From: UBA1783 sp045599505
Lineage (GTDB): Bacteria > Bacillota_I > Bacilli_A > Erysipelotrichales > Erysipelotrichaceae
Length of the DNA stretch: 13,358 nucleotides
NCBI GenBank assembly: GCA_045599505.1
Contig: JAZRWC010000095.1
Location: forward strand, 1 to 13,358
Reading direction: 5' to 3'
Shown here: positions 1 to 6,642 of the stretch, in pieces
Numbering within the stretch: position 1 is the first letter of the stretch
Layout: each line of letters starts with the position of its first letter
Program-made: the position numbers and the translations under genes
Notes under the pieces: generated by a model
The model's input: only the letters and a program-made list of their open reading frames with translations
Told to the model about the DNA's origin: nothing
Database searches by the model: none

Positions 1-132
1 AGAGCCACAATTTCGCTATCCCTTCTTCTCTCCTAGATGTCACCATCTAAAACTTGGGAGTCGCTATCTAGTTCACCGGCAACAGGTGCCTATTGGGACT
101 TTCACCCTAGATGTATGACATGCCCGTCATAC
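1..132 (-). mobile_element. 5' end of a group II intron (class C-like), cut by the window edge
   Basis: Read on the minus strand from 132, the sequence opens with GTATGACGGGCATGTCATAC, a 7-bp stem with a GGGCAT loop. It then carries CTAGGGTGAAAGTCCC, and further on a hairpin at 34-49 (TAGATG, GTGA loop, CATCTA) with a GNRA tetraloop. The same order of elements (5' GUGYG-like end, GGCAU loop, GGGUGARAGUCCC, then a hairpin with a GNRA loop followed by GAA/GGA-rich sequence) is what I recall from domain I of class C group II introns such as that of Oceanobacillus iheyensis. The 5' end is GTATG instead of the usual GTGYG. The intron starts right after an intrinsic terminator, the typical class C target. 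The rest, including any intron-encoded reverse transcriptase/maturase and domains V-VI, would lie to the left of position 1, so intactness cannot be judged. Confidence 0.8.
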
Positions 133-170
133 TAAGAAAAGAGCTATCTTACAACTGTAGGATAGCTCTT
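133..170 (-). terminator. Intrinsic terminator of the MBL-fold hydrolase gene
   Basis: A near-perfect hairpin pairs 139-152 with 157-170 (AAGAGCTATC against GATAGCTCTT, plus four inner pairs including one G-T) around a four-base loop. On the minus strand it is followed by TTTTCTTA. It begins 20 bases after the hydrolase stop codon. The group II intron begins immediately after this T-rich tail. Confidence 0.88.
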
Positions 171-190
171 AGCTTTTAGATAACTAATAA

Positions 191-883
191 TTAGTCGTTA
201 GTTTCAACTAAAGCCTTGCAAGCAGCTTCAACCTGTTCTCTAGTGAAAGGTCCACCATGACCAGAATAGAATGTTGTAGCGTTAGTAGCTAATAACTTCT
301 TGAATGATTCAATTAAAGCTTCTCTATCAGGGCAAATAACTGCACCAGTACACTGACCAGTTCCGAATGGATCTAAGATAGTATCGCCAACGAATGCTGA
401 ACCATCATCAAATACGAATGATACAGAATCAGTAGTATGACCTGGAGTGAATAATACTGTACAAGGGAATCCACATTCATCTAATCTCATACCATCAGTA
501 GCAACAACATCAATCTTAACTTCTTCTGGTACATCTAATGGAGCTGGACCAGCTACATTGTCAATAAAGCTCTGACCCTGTTGGTTTCTAGCAACGTATG
601 CAGGGAATACACCAGTGCTTAAGAATGTCTGAGCTTCTGGATGAGCTAATAATGGAGCACCTGTAACAACCTTAGCATGATGAACACCAGCTGCATGGTC
701 GAAATGTCCATGAGTTAAGCCAACTAATGAAATAGTATTAGGCATAACACCACTCATAACAAGAGTGCAAGCCCAACCTGGCTGATTTAAATAACAACCA
801 GTGTCAATTAACATTGACTTTTCACCGCAAGTAACTACATAAGAGTTTGATACTGGACCTAGTCCGATAGTCTTAATTTCCAT
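191..883 (-). CDS. Metallo-beta-lactamase fold hydrolase
   Basis: A 230-residue cytosolic metallohydrolase of the MBL superfamily, close in size to glyoxalase II-like members. All metal-site motifs are visible: THGHFDH at residues 57-63 (His58, His60, Asp62, His63), His149 in PGHT, Asp167 in VGDT and His209 in SGHGG. The protein should therefore bind two metal ions and be active. There is no signal peptide or membrane segment. The family acts on thioesters, lactones, phosphoesters and other substrates, so the substrate cannot be named. The ATG is preceded by AAGGAG about six bases upstream. It lies 134 bp downstream of the GntP permease in the same direction and ends in a strong terminator, so it may share the permease transcript or have its own weak promoter. 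A role in processing the imported acid is possible but is an inference. Confidence 0.9.
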   Translation of the reverse strand: MEIKTIGLGPVSNSYVVTCGEKSMLIDTGCYLNQPGWACTLVMSGVMPNTISLVGLTHGHFDHAAGVHHAKVVTGAPLLAHPEAQTFLSTGVFPAYVARNQQGQSFIDNVAGPAPLDVPEEVKIDVVATDGMRLDECGFPCTVLFTPGHTTDSVSFVFDDGSAFVGDTILDPFGTGQCTGAVICPDREALIESFKKLLATNATTFYSGHGGPFTREQVEAACKALVETND

Positions 884-914
884 ATTTTTTCTCCTTTTTT
901 TATTATTACTATTT

Positions 915-953
915 ACGCATTATGGAATTGCGTTCACTACAAAATTAATTATA
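915..953 (-). promoter_or_regulatory. Possible promoter and leader inverted repeat of the hydrolase gene
   Basis: On the minus strand a TATAAT lies at 948-953 without a clear -35 box. Just downstream an inverted repeat ACGCA (915-919) / TGCGT (929-933) sits between it and the start codon. This could be a promoter with an operator or leader hairpin, but the match is partial. Confidence 0.3.
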
Positions 954-968
954 TTTATTTCTTCTAAT

Positions 969-995
969 AAAGAAAGAATAACGCTTTAATCGTTA
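969..995 (-). terminator. Weak terminator-like hairpin after the GntP permease
   Basis: TAACG (979-983) pairs with CGTTA (991-995) around a seven-base loop and is followed on the minus strand by TTCTTTCTTT. The stem has only five pairs, so any termination would be partial, and read-through into the hydrolase gene is likely. Confidence 0.3.
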
Positions 996-1017
996 CATTA
1001 ATAGACAAATGTCTCGA

Positions 1018-2364
1018 TTAATAGACAATTCCCATACAAGCTAGTGCAACAATTACTACTGTAGCTAATACTGGAATGATAACTGTAACAACGAATATTT
1101 CCTTATAGCTTGATGAATGAGTTTCATTACATACATTTAATGTAGCTAAGATACCACCACAATGAGGTAATGAATCTAATCCACAAGAAGCAACAGATAA
1201 GATTCTATGTAATGCGTTAAGATTAATAGAAGAGTTCAACCAGCTAGATACTAAAGCTTCTGAACTTAAGGCAATCTTCATACCACCTGAAGCACTACCA
1301 GTAACACCTGCTAATAAGCATACTGAGATAGCACCACTGATGTATGCAGGACCTGGAATAGATAACGCCAACTTAGTTAACTCAGCAAATCCAGCAGTAA
1401 TCTTAATTACTGAACCAAATCCTACGATCATTGAGAAGTTTAGTAATGGCATAATCCAATCGACAGCACCCTTCTTTAAAGTAGCCATTGTCTTTTCTCC
1501 ATCTTTTCTTACTAATCCTAAAACAACTAAATATACTACTGCTAAAAACATTGCGGTAGAAACTGCTGAATAAGCACCATGAGCAGCAAAGTTATAACCA
1601 AATAAACCAAATGATTCGAATACTCTATAAGATACCATTAAAATAACTAATGGTAAGAATGACTGTAAAGCACTTGGACATTTGCTTGGATCAATTACTT
1701 CATAGCTTCCTGGTTTTACAGTAGAATCATCGAAAACTTCACCATTTTTAACTGACTTATCAACAACATTCTGCAAATAGATTAGTCCTAAGCCAAACAT
1801 TATAGCTGCAGCGATTAAACCTAATACTGGAGAAGCAGTTGATGTAGTTCCTAATACTTCTGTAGGAATAATATTATTTAACTGTGGTGTACCTGGTAAA
1901 GCTGTTAATGCGAAAGTACACATACCTAAAGAGATAATAGCTGGTAAAAATCTCTTAGAGATATTAGTTTCCTTTAATAAAGAAATACCAATTGGTGCAA
2001 CAGTGAAGCAAACTACCATAGCAGTTACACCACCATATACTAATAAGCCAGTAGTTAATGAGATAATCATTACTACTCTCTTTTTACCGAAAATTTTGAT
2101 AAATGTGTTTGCGATTGTATTAGCACAACCTGTAGCGCTCATTAATTCGCCATAAACTGTAGCTAAGAAGAACACAAACATGTAAGCAGCAAAGGTATTA
2201 CCAGTACCATTAGCTAATGAATTTAAAACTGTCCAAGGTTCAACACCATTTAATAAACCAGCAACTAAAGAAGCGCCAATTACCGCTAAAGCAGTTGGTG
2301 TTTTCTTGAAAACAAGTAGAATCAATGTTACTAAACCAAGTAACAAACCAACTATTCCAAACAT
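1018..2364 (-). CDS. GntP-family organic acid permease
   Basis: A 448-residue, highly hydrophobic inner-membrane transporter with about 12 predicted membrane spans, the usual length for the GntP (gluconate/hydroxy-acid:proton symporter) family. Family-like stretches are TALPGTPQLNNIIP at about residues 154-167, SASGGMKIALSSEA at 357-370 and SCGLDSLPHCGG near 393-404. These resemble the conserved AxPGTPxxxN and GLDxLPHNGA regions of GntP members. The usual Asn-Gly after LPH is Cys-Gly here. Members carry gluconate, 3-hydroxybutyrate and related carboxylates, and the substrate is not decidable here. A GGGG ribosome site lies 11 bases before the ATG. The gene is divergent from a TetR regulator across about 120 bp holding a consensus promoter and a palindrome, so control by that regulator is likely. 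A 12-base sequence around the stop codon is repeated 20 bp downstream. Confidence 0.85.
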   Translation of the reverse strand: MFGIVGLLLGLVTLILLVFKKTPTALAVIGASLVAGLLNGVEPWTVLNSLANGTGNTFAAYMFVFFLATVYGELMSATGCANTIANTFIKIFGKKRVVMIISLTTGLLVYGGVTAMVVCFTVAPIGISLLKETNISKRFLPAIISLGMCTFALTALPGTPQLNNIIPTEVLGTTSTASPVLGLIAAAIMFGLGLIYLQNVVDKSVKNGEVFDDSTVKPGSYEVIDPSKCPSALQSFLPLVILMVSYRVFESFGLFGYNFAAHGAYSAVSTAMFLAVVYLVVLGLVRKDGEKTMATLKKGAVDWIMPLLNFSMIVGFGSVIKITAGFAELTKLALSIPGPAYISGAISVCLLAGVTGSASGGMKIALSSEALVSSWLNSSINLNALHRILSVASCGLDSLPHCGGILATLNVCNETHSSSYKEIFVVTVIIPVLATVVIVALACMGIVY

Positions 2365-2395
2365 TTTTTATTCATCCCCTTATTTAACTAATTTC

Positions 2396-2423
2396 ATTAT
2401 AAAACGCTTCAATTTCTTGTCAA
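2396..2423 (-). promoter_or_regulatory. Consensus promoter of the GntP permease
   Basis: The minus strand carries TTGACA (2418-2423), a 16-bp spacer and TATAAT (2396-2401), both perfect sigma-A hexamers, about 32 bp before the start codon. A promoter this strong beside a dedicated TetR gene suggests that expression is held down by a repressor. Confidence 0.85.
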
Positions 2424-2445
2424 CAATTTTCGTAATTATTATTTT
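2417..2445 (+). promoter_or_regulatory. Possible promoter of the TetR gene
   Basis: On the plus strand TTGTCA (2417-2422) and TATTTT (2440-2445) are spaced by 17 bp. The -35 overlaps the -35 of the divergent permease promoter. A second -10 candidate, TATACT at 2463-2468, lacks a good -35. Confidence 0.4.
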
Positions 2446-2454
2446 TTTACGAAA
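2428..2454. promoter_or_regulatory. Candidate TetR operator palindrome
   Basis: TTTCGTAA (2428-2435) and TTACGAAA (2447-2454) form a perfect 8-bp inverted repeat with centres 19 bp apart, a geometry usual for TetR dimers. It abuts the -35 box of the permease promoter and covers the spacer and -10 of the proposed TetR promoter. Binding could therefore affect both genes. That it is bound by the adjacent regulator is an inference. Confidence 0.6.
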
Positions 2455-2486
2455 TTTGGTGATATACTATAAGTGAGGTGATCGTT

Positions 2487-3131
2487 ATGGCACAATATAA
2501 AAAAGGCATAGTAACTAACGAATCAATCCTACTAGCCGCTAAGGAAAGCTTTAGAATTGAGGGCTACAAGTCAACAACTATCGCATCTATATGCAGAAAA
2601 TGCGATATTAAACTTGGTACTTTTACTTATTATTTCAATAAGAAGGAGGACTTATTGCAGACAATCTACACTTCTTATATGGAAAACTGTAGAGGCTATA
2701 TAAAAAGCCTAAACCTTAATCTTAAACCAGTAGAAAATCATATATTAGTAGTAGCCTTATACTATTACAACATCTATACAAACGATACAACATTTAATTT
2801 CCATAAAGAAATACTTGGTATTACATCAATGAATAGTATCTTCCCTAACCCGAAAGCTATGATTGAAGACTTCGCTGTTGAGGGTTTAGTATTAGAAAGT
2901 GATGCATTATATGATGTTTTCGTTAAAGCGGATAATGCGGTAAGACGTGAATTTAATTTAATGTTCTTTAATAAGTTGAATTCTATTCCTGATGGAAAAA
3001 CTCTTCTACTAAACATTTATAGCGTTGCTGGACAGCTATTTAGAATTGACCAAGAAAGAATACAGAAAGCTGTAGAATTCGCCTACAACTTTGTTAAAAC
3101 TAATCCTATAAAGGATATAACCTTGATATAG
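2487..3131 (+). CDS. TetR/AcrR-family transcriptional regulator
   Basis: A 214-residue DNA-binding regulator with an N-terminal helix-turn-helix at about residues 29-50 (TTIASICRKCDIKLGTFTYYF, ending in the family-typical YYFxxKEDLL). The rest is an all-helical C-terminal domain that would bind a ligand and dimerise. A GTG nine bases upstream (2478) is in frame, but the ATG at 2487 is preferred because GAGGTG lies six bases before it. It is the only plus-strand gene of the window and is divergent from the GntP permease, so it most likely controls that permease, itself, and perhaps the downstream hydrolase. The inducer is unknown. The Cys-containing SICRKCD stretch within the HTH is a feature of this protein and has no assigned role. 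Confidence 0.88.
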   Translation: MAQYKKGIVTNESILLAAKESFRIEGYKSTTIASICRKCDIKLGTFTYYFNKKEDLLQTIYTSYMENCRGYIKSLNLNLKPVENHILVVALYYYNIYTNDTTFNFHKEILGITSMNSIFPNPKAMIEDFAVEGLVLESDALYDVFVKADNAVRREFNLMFFNKLNSIPDGKTLLLNIYSVAGQLFRIDQERIQKAVEFAYNFVKTNPIKDITLI

Positions 3132-3134
3132 AAA

Positions 3135-3167
3135 AAATCCTACTAACTTAATTTGTTAGTAGGATTT
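3135..3167. terminator. Bidirectional terminator between TetR and MATE genes
   Basis: A perfect 13-bp stem (AAATCCTACTAAC, 3135-3147, with its complement at 3155-3167) encloses a seven-base loop between convergent stop codons. On the minus strand it is followed by a run of six T; on the plus strand by TATTTTAAA. It serves both genes, more strongly the minus-strand MATE transcript. Confidence 0.9.
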
Positions 3168-3170
3168 ATT

Positions 3171-4526
3171 TTAAACAATTTTCTTCATCCACTTTTTAGT
3201 GATGATTCTATATGTTCCAATTAATGACTTAACAATCCAGTCAGCCTTCAATGACAATACTACAATAAAGGCATTTAGATTTAATACTAATCCTGTTAGA
3301 TATCCTAAAGGAACTGAGATAATCCATAAGAATACAGCATCGATACAGAAACAGAACTTAGTATCTCCACCACCTCTTAATACACCCTTAGTAATAACTG
3401 ATTGCATTGATTGGAATACAATCATAATTGCGATTGCATCTAACATTAATAATGCAGTATCTTTAGTTTCTTGAACAACGTCATAGAAATTAACGATGAT
3501 TGGTCCGATAACTACGATTATTAATCCTGATACTAAACCTAAAACAACCGCAATTGATAACATTGTGATAGCTTCGGCATAAGCTTGATCCTTTTTACCT
3601 TCACCTAATCTATTACCTGTAATAGTAGCTGATGCCTGACCTATACCGCTAGTAAATACTGTTGAGAATCTTTGTACTAATGAGATGATGGCATAAGCAG
3701 CTGTAAATGTCTTTCCCATATGACCAACTATGATAGCTACTGCACTGTTACCGAAAGCTAATAAAGCATCTGAAGCCATTACTGGAATTGAATACTTGAA
3801 GTATAGCTTTGTGATTTCTCCTGTCGCCTTAAAGATTTCAGGAATTCTAAATTCAACTGTCTTATCAATAAAGAAGAAATATCCACCAATAATTAACGCT
3901 TCAATTACTCTAGCTAATACTGTACCTAAAGCTGCACCAGCAATCTGCATTTCTGGGAAGCCAAACTTACCGAAGATGAATACCCAGTTGAAGAAGATAT
4001 TAACGAAGAATGAAGTGATAGAAGCATATAATGGAATTTTTACTAATCTTACTGATCTTAAAATCTGAGTAAGTGTTAATGAGATACCCATTAAGATAAA
4101 TGTTGGAAAACTCCATCTGAAGTAGATAATACCTTTTTCAATAACTTCTGGAACATCAGTATAAATAGTCATAATTAATCCAGGAGCTAAAATAACTGCA
4201 ACAGTAAAGCAAGTAGAGATAGCTAGCATAAACTTCAACATTACGCTTACTGCCTTCTTTAATGAAGGTACATCACCTTTACCCCAATATTGAGCAGTTA
4301 ATACAGCACATCCACATCCCATACCCATGCATAAGATCTGGAAAATATTGATAAAGTCATTAGCTAATGTACTAGCTGATAATTGAGTTTCCCCAAACTT
4401 ACCTAACATAATTGTGTCCATCATGTTTACTCCAATAGTAATACATGATTGAGCGATGATAGGTAAGGAAATTACTAATAATCTTTTGTAGAATTCTTTG
4501 TCCTTAACAAATAATTTACTAAACAT
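3171..4526 (-). CDS. MATE-family multidrug/cation efflux transporter
   Basis: A 451-residue inner-membrane protein made of two MatE repeats, about 12 spans, of the usual family length. The first repeat begins FYKRLLVISLPIIAQSCI and contains the family-like MMDTIMLGKFGE stretch. The second begins near KLYFKYSIPVMASDALL and includes SAVAIIVGHMG. The family exports drugs, metabolites or organic cations in exchange for sodium ions or protons. The frame is open further upstream to a TTG, but the ATG at 4524-4526 is chosen because AAAGGGGG lies just before it. The gene follows the SGNH hydrolase by 57 bp, with a small terminator-like hairpin between them. It is last in the esterase cluster, so it may export a product or a toxic acid made there (inference). 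Confidence 0.9.
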   Translation of the reverse strand: MFSKLFVKDKEFYKRLLVISLPIIAQSCITIGVNMMDTIMLGKFGETQLSASTLANDFINIFQILCMGMGCGCAVLTAQYWGKGDVPSLKKAVSVMLKFMLAISTCFTVAVILAPGLIMTIYTDVPEVIEKGIIYFRWSFPTFILMGISLTLTQILRSVRLVKIPLYASITSFFVNIFFNWVFIFGKFGFPEMQIAGAALGTVLARVIEALIIGGYFFFIDKTVEFRIPEIFKATGEITKLYFKYSIPVMASDALLAFGNSAVAIIVGHMGKTFTAAYAIISLVQRFSTVFTSGIGQASATITGNRLGEGKKDQAYAEAITMLSIAVVLGLVSGLIIVVIGPIIVNFYDVVQETKDTALLMLDAIAIMIVFQSMQSVITKGVLRGGGDTKFCFCIDAVFLWIISVPLGYLTGLVLNLNAFIVVLSLKADWIVKSLIGTYRIITKKWMKKIV

Positions 4527-4545
4527 AAATCCCCCTTTAACCAAT

Positions 4546-4566
4546 AAAAAGGAAGTTGTAGCTTCC
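4546..4566 (-). terminator. Small terminator-like hairpin before the MATE gene
   Basis: GGAAG pairs with CTTCC (4551-4555 with 4562-4566) around a six-base loop, followed on the minus strand by TTTTT. It lies between the SGNH stop codon and the MATE ribosome site. A TATAAT at 4574-4579 just upstream could belong to a weak promoter. It may lower MATE expression relative to the esterases. Confidence 0.4.
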
Positions 4567-4583
4567 AATTTGTATTATATTTT

Positions 4584-5486
4584 TTAACCTAACTTCTTTA
4601 ATAAGTATTCTTCAAACTTTGGAGTCCACCAAAGCTTGTAACCAGCCATTGCTGGATGAATTGGATCTGTCATATATAGATCGTAATCATCTTTACTTAC
4701 AGCTAACATTTCTTTGTCATACCATAAGTCGATAACATCAATATCCCACTTCTTAGCTAATTCAAATAGTCTTTCAACCATCTTCTTATAGTTTTCAGAA
4801 TCATAATATGTTCCTGTATAGAAGGCAACTGGACAATTCCAAATTTTCTTTGCGTAAGCAATGATATATTCCATTGCCCCTGTAATAGTTAAGGAGTCAA
4901 AGCTTTCCATATCAAATCCTTCAGCTATTTCACCTAATGGCTTATTTGTTGTAGCGTCATTAGTAGATAATTGACAAATAAATAGATCAGCCTTTGTGCT
5001 TGTATCAATCCATTTCATTCTTGTTACATAGCTTTCACCCATAACAGCTTTCTGATCTACTAATGTAGTACCACTTACAGCTTCCTTGATATAGTTATAT
5101 CCATATTTAGCGGCGCTATACTCAATAAATGAGTTAGCTAATGAACCTGCTCCATAAGTGACAGATGAACCTAAATAGATAACTGTCTTATCCTTTAATG
5201 GACTATTTTCTGCAGGTGTAATTGTGCTAGGATGAAACTCCATCTTGTTTCCAGGATGAAGTTGCATCTTTAATTTTCTATTCTCATTTTTGAACTCAGT
5301 ACCCTTTTTATATAAACTAACTAATGGTTCAACTAAGCTATTTTTAGTAGTTACTACTTCATCATCACAATCCTTAGCTAATAAACTTAACTGTTCTACT
5401 AATCCGTCAACTACATGAGCATGACCGCTAGTAACCATGCTAACTAATTCATCAAAAAGTTCATTAAATCTCTTTGTGTCTGTCAT
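4584..5486 (-). CDS. SGNH/GDSL-family hydrolase
   Basis: A 300-residue cytosolic esterase-like enzyme. The SGNH blocks are seen in order: GSSVTYG with the nucleophile at Ser108 (GDS written as GSS), Gly139 in VSGTT, Asn176 in STNDA, and Asp274 and His277 in TDPIHP. All four SGNH residues are present, so activity is expected. The family removes acyl groups from sugars, lipids or other esters. Residues 1 to about 75 form a charged, predicted-helical extension before the catalytic domain, which is not part of the basic fold. There is no signal peptide. The ATG is preceded by AGGAGA, which overlaps the stop codon of the upstream alpha/beta hydrolase (11-bp gap), pointing to translational coupling and joint function. 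The substrate is unknown. Confidence 0.88.
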   Translation of the reverse strand: MTDTKRFNELFDELVSMVTSGHAHVVDGLVEQLSLLAKDCDDEVVTTKNSLVEPLVSLYKKGTEFKNENRKLKMQLHPGNKMEFHPSTITPAENSPLKDKTVIYLGSSVTYGAGSLANSFIEYSAAKYGYNYIKEAVSGTTLVDQKAVMGESYVTRMKWIDTSTKADLFICQLSTNDATTNKPLGEIAEGFDMESFDSLTITGAMEYIIAYAKKIWNCPVAFYTGTYYDSENYKKMVERLFELAKKWDIDVIDLWYDKEMLAVSKDDYDLYMTDPIHPAMAGYKLWWTPKFEEYLLKKLG

Positions 5487-5497
5487 ATTAGTATCTC

Positions 5498-6535
5498 CTA
5501 ATTCTTTTTTGAAAAAGCGTAATCTAAGAAATAATCAGCTAATGGTAACCATAATTCGAAATTTGGATATTTGATTTCATCATCTACGATATACTTTCCA
5601 GCCCAACCGTGAGGTGTACCACAGAATGTGTGAACTTCTACATCAACCCCATGTTTAACTAAATCAGGATATGCCCAATGTAAGTTCTTCATTGCGGTAT
5701 CATTCTTTCCAACCGCAAAAAATGTTGGAGGATAGTTCACGTGTTCCCAATCAAATTCCAATCCATCAAATCTTGGTCCATATATACATAAGAATGCATT
5801 TGGTCCTGCAAAGATACCATCATACTCTTCCTTATATTCTGGGAAGTAATCAGCAATCTTCTGACCTAACGAATAGTATTGGATACAATATTCAGAAGTA
5901 ATACCACCATTTGAGAAGCCTGCAATAGCGATTCTATTAACGTCTAAGCCATATTTATCAGCATTAACTCTAATTATCTGCATAGCCTTTGCACAATCTG
6001 TAGCGACTTCTAACCCATTCCAAGGATTGTGATTTGGTCTATTTAAAAGTAAGAAACAATGATAACCATATTCGTTTAATTGTTTACATACACCATAGCC
6101 TTCAGCTGTCACACATTCTCCATGATCTCCACCAGCTACAACTAATACTGCTCCCTTTACTTGTTTATCTGTTAAAACTTCATACATATAAGGCTTAAAA
6201 TCTGGAGCATGGTTATACTTATAATTTTCATAATCTGTATATTCAGTTACAGTAGGTACAAAATCATTGTATAAATATATTCTTTCAGGAGCATCATCTA
6301 GCTTTTTTATAGAATCTCTTAATTCTCTAAATTCTTCTATCAAAGCTGACTTATCTGCATCGTTACCATGTCTAATTCTTTCTGATAAATGATATAGTCT
6401 TTTTACTTCCTCTAAATCATAACATAAACAATCTTCCCAAATAGGAACTGCCTTTCTTCTGTCTGGTCCAAATACTTTTCCAACTTCAGCAGCTTTATTC
6501 GTTACTTCAGCAAAAATTTCATCGATCTTACTCAT
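5498..6535 (-). CDS. Alpha/beta hydrolase (esterase/acetylesterase-like)
   Basis: A 345-residue cytosolic serine hydrolase. The catalytic domain starts near residue 126 (KGAVLVVAGGDHGE, an oxyanion-type turn). The nucleophile elbow is GFSNGG with Ser208, the acid is probably Asp279 in GKNDTAM and the base His309 in GTPHGW, giving a full triad. Residues 1 to about 115 are a helical extension, longer than usual for small acetylesterases. There is no signal peptide or membrane span. It is first in a cluster with the SGNH hydrolase and MATE pump. The ATG has AAGGAAGAG upstream and a promoter at 6579-6608. The broad family covers carboxylesterases, peptidases and deacetylases. Ester hydrolysis of a small intracellular compound is likely, and the exact substrate is open. 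Confidence 0.85.
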   Translation of the reverse strand: MSKIDEIFAEVTNKAAEVGKVFGPDRRKAVPIWEDCLCYDLEEVKRLYHLSERIRHGNDADKSALIEEFRELRDSIKKLDDAPERIYLYNDFVPTVTEYTDYENYKYNHAPDFKPYMYEVLTDKQVKGAVLVVAGGDHGECVTAEGYGVCKQLNEYGYHCFLLLNRPNHNPWNGLEVATDCAKAMQIIRVNADKYGLDVNRIAIAGFSNGGITSEYCIQYYSLGQKIADYFPEYKEEYDGIFAGPNAFLCIYGPRFDGLEFDWEHVNYPPTFFAVGKNDTAMKNLHWAYPDLVKHGVDVEVHTFCGTPHGWAGKYIVDDEIKYPNFELWLPLADYFLDYAFSKKN

Positions 6536-6578
6536 ACAAATACTCTTCCTTTTTTCTCATCTACTATTTTATCTCATT

Positions 6579-6608
6579 AGCATAGTTGTATAAATATATT
6601 TTTATCAA
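6579..6608 (-). promoter_or_regulatory. Promoter of the esterase-MATE cluster
   Basis: On the minus strand TTGATA (6603-6608), an 18-bp spacer and TATGCT (6579-6584) lie about 45 bp before the alpha/beta hydrolase ATG, just after the terminator of the preceding operon. Each hexamer has one to two deviations from consensus. Confidence 0.55.
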
Positions 6609-6618
6609 CATAATAATG

Positions 6619-6642
6619 AAAAAAGACAGCTTACGCTATCTT
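6619..6642 (-). terminator. Terminator at the end of the PTS operon
   Basis: AAGATAGC and GCTGTCTT form an eight-pair stem (6635-6642 with 6623-6630, one G-T pair) with loop GTAA, followed on the minus strand by TTTT. The stem starts inside the stop codon of the membrane-protein gene, so stop and terminator overlap. Confidence 0.8.

Noticed and set aside
1340..1573. Plus-strand open frames opposite the permease, and similar ones opposite other genes
   Set aside because: They are antisense shadows of convincing genes, with no ribosome sites and no recognisable domains.
2396..2423. A cre-like sequence (ATTGAAGCGTTTTATA on the minus strand) in the GntP promoter spacer
   Set aside because: It keeps the AAGCG core but has three mismatches to the cre consensus and lacks the right-hand CA, so it is not supported as a CcpA site.
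2478..2486. A GTG start for the TetR gene
   Set aside because: The GTG overlaps the GAGGTG ribosome site itself, and the ATG at 2487 is at the right distance from it.
2690..2715. AGGCT...AGCCT inverted repeat inside the TetR gene
   Set aside because: It lies in the middle of a well-formed coding sequence, has no T tail, and is best explained as chance.
4524..4568. A longer MATE protein starting at an upstream TTG
   Set aside because: That start would lie within the hairpin region and has no ribosome site, whereas the ATG at 4524-4526 has a strong one and gives a normal family N-terminus.
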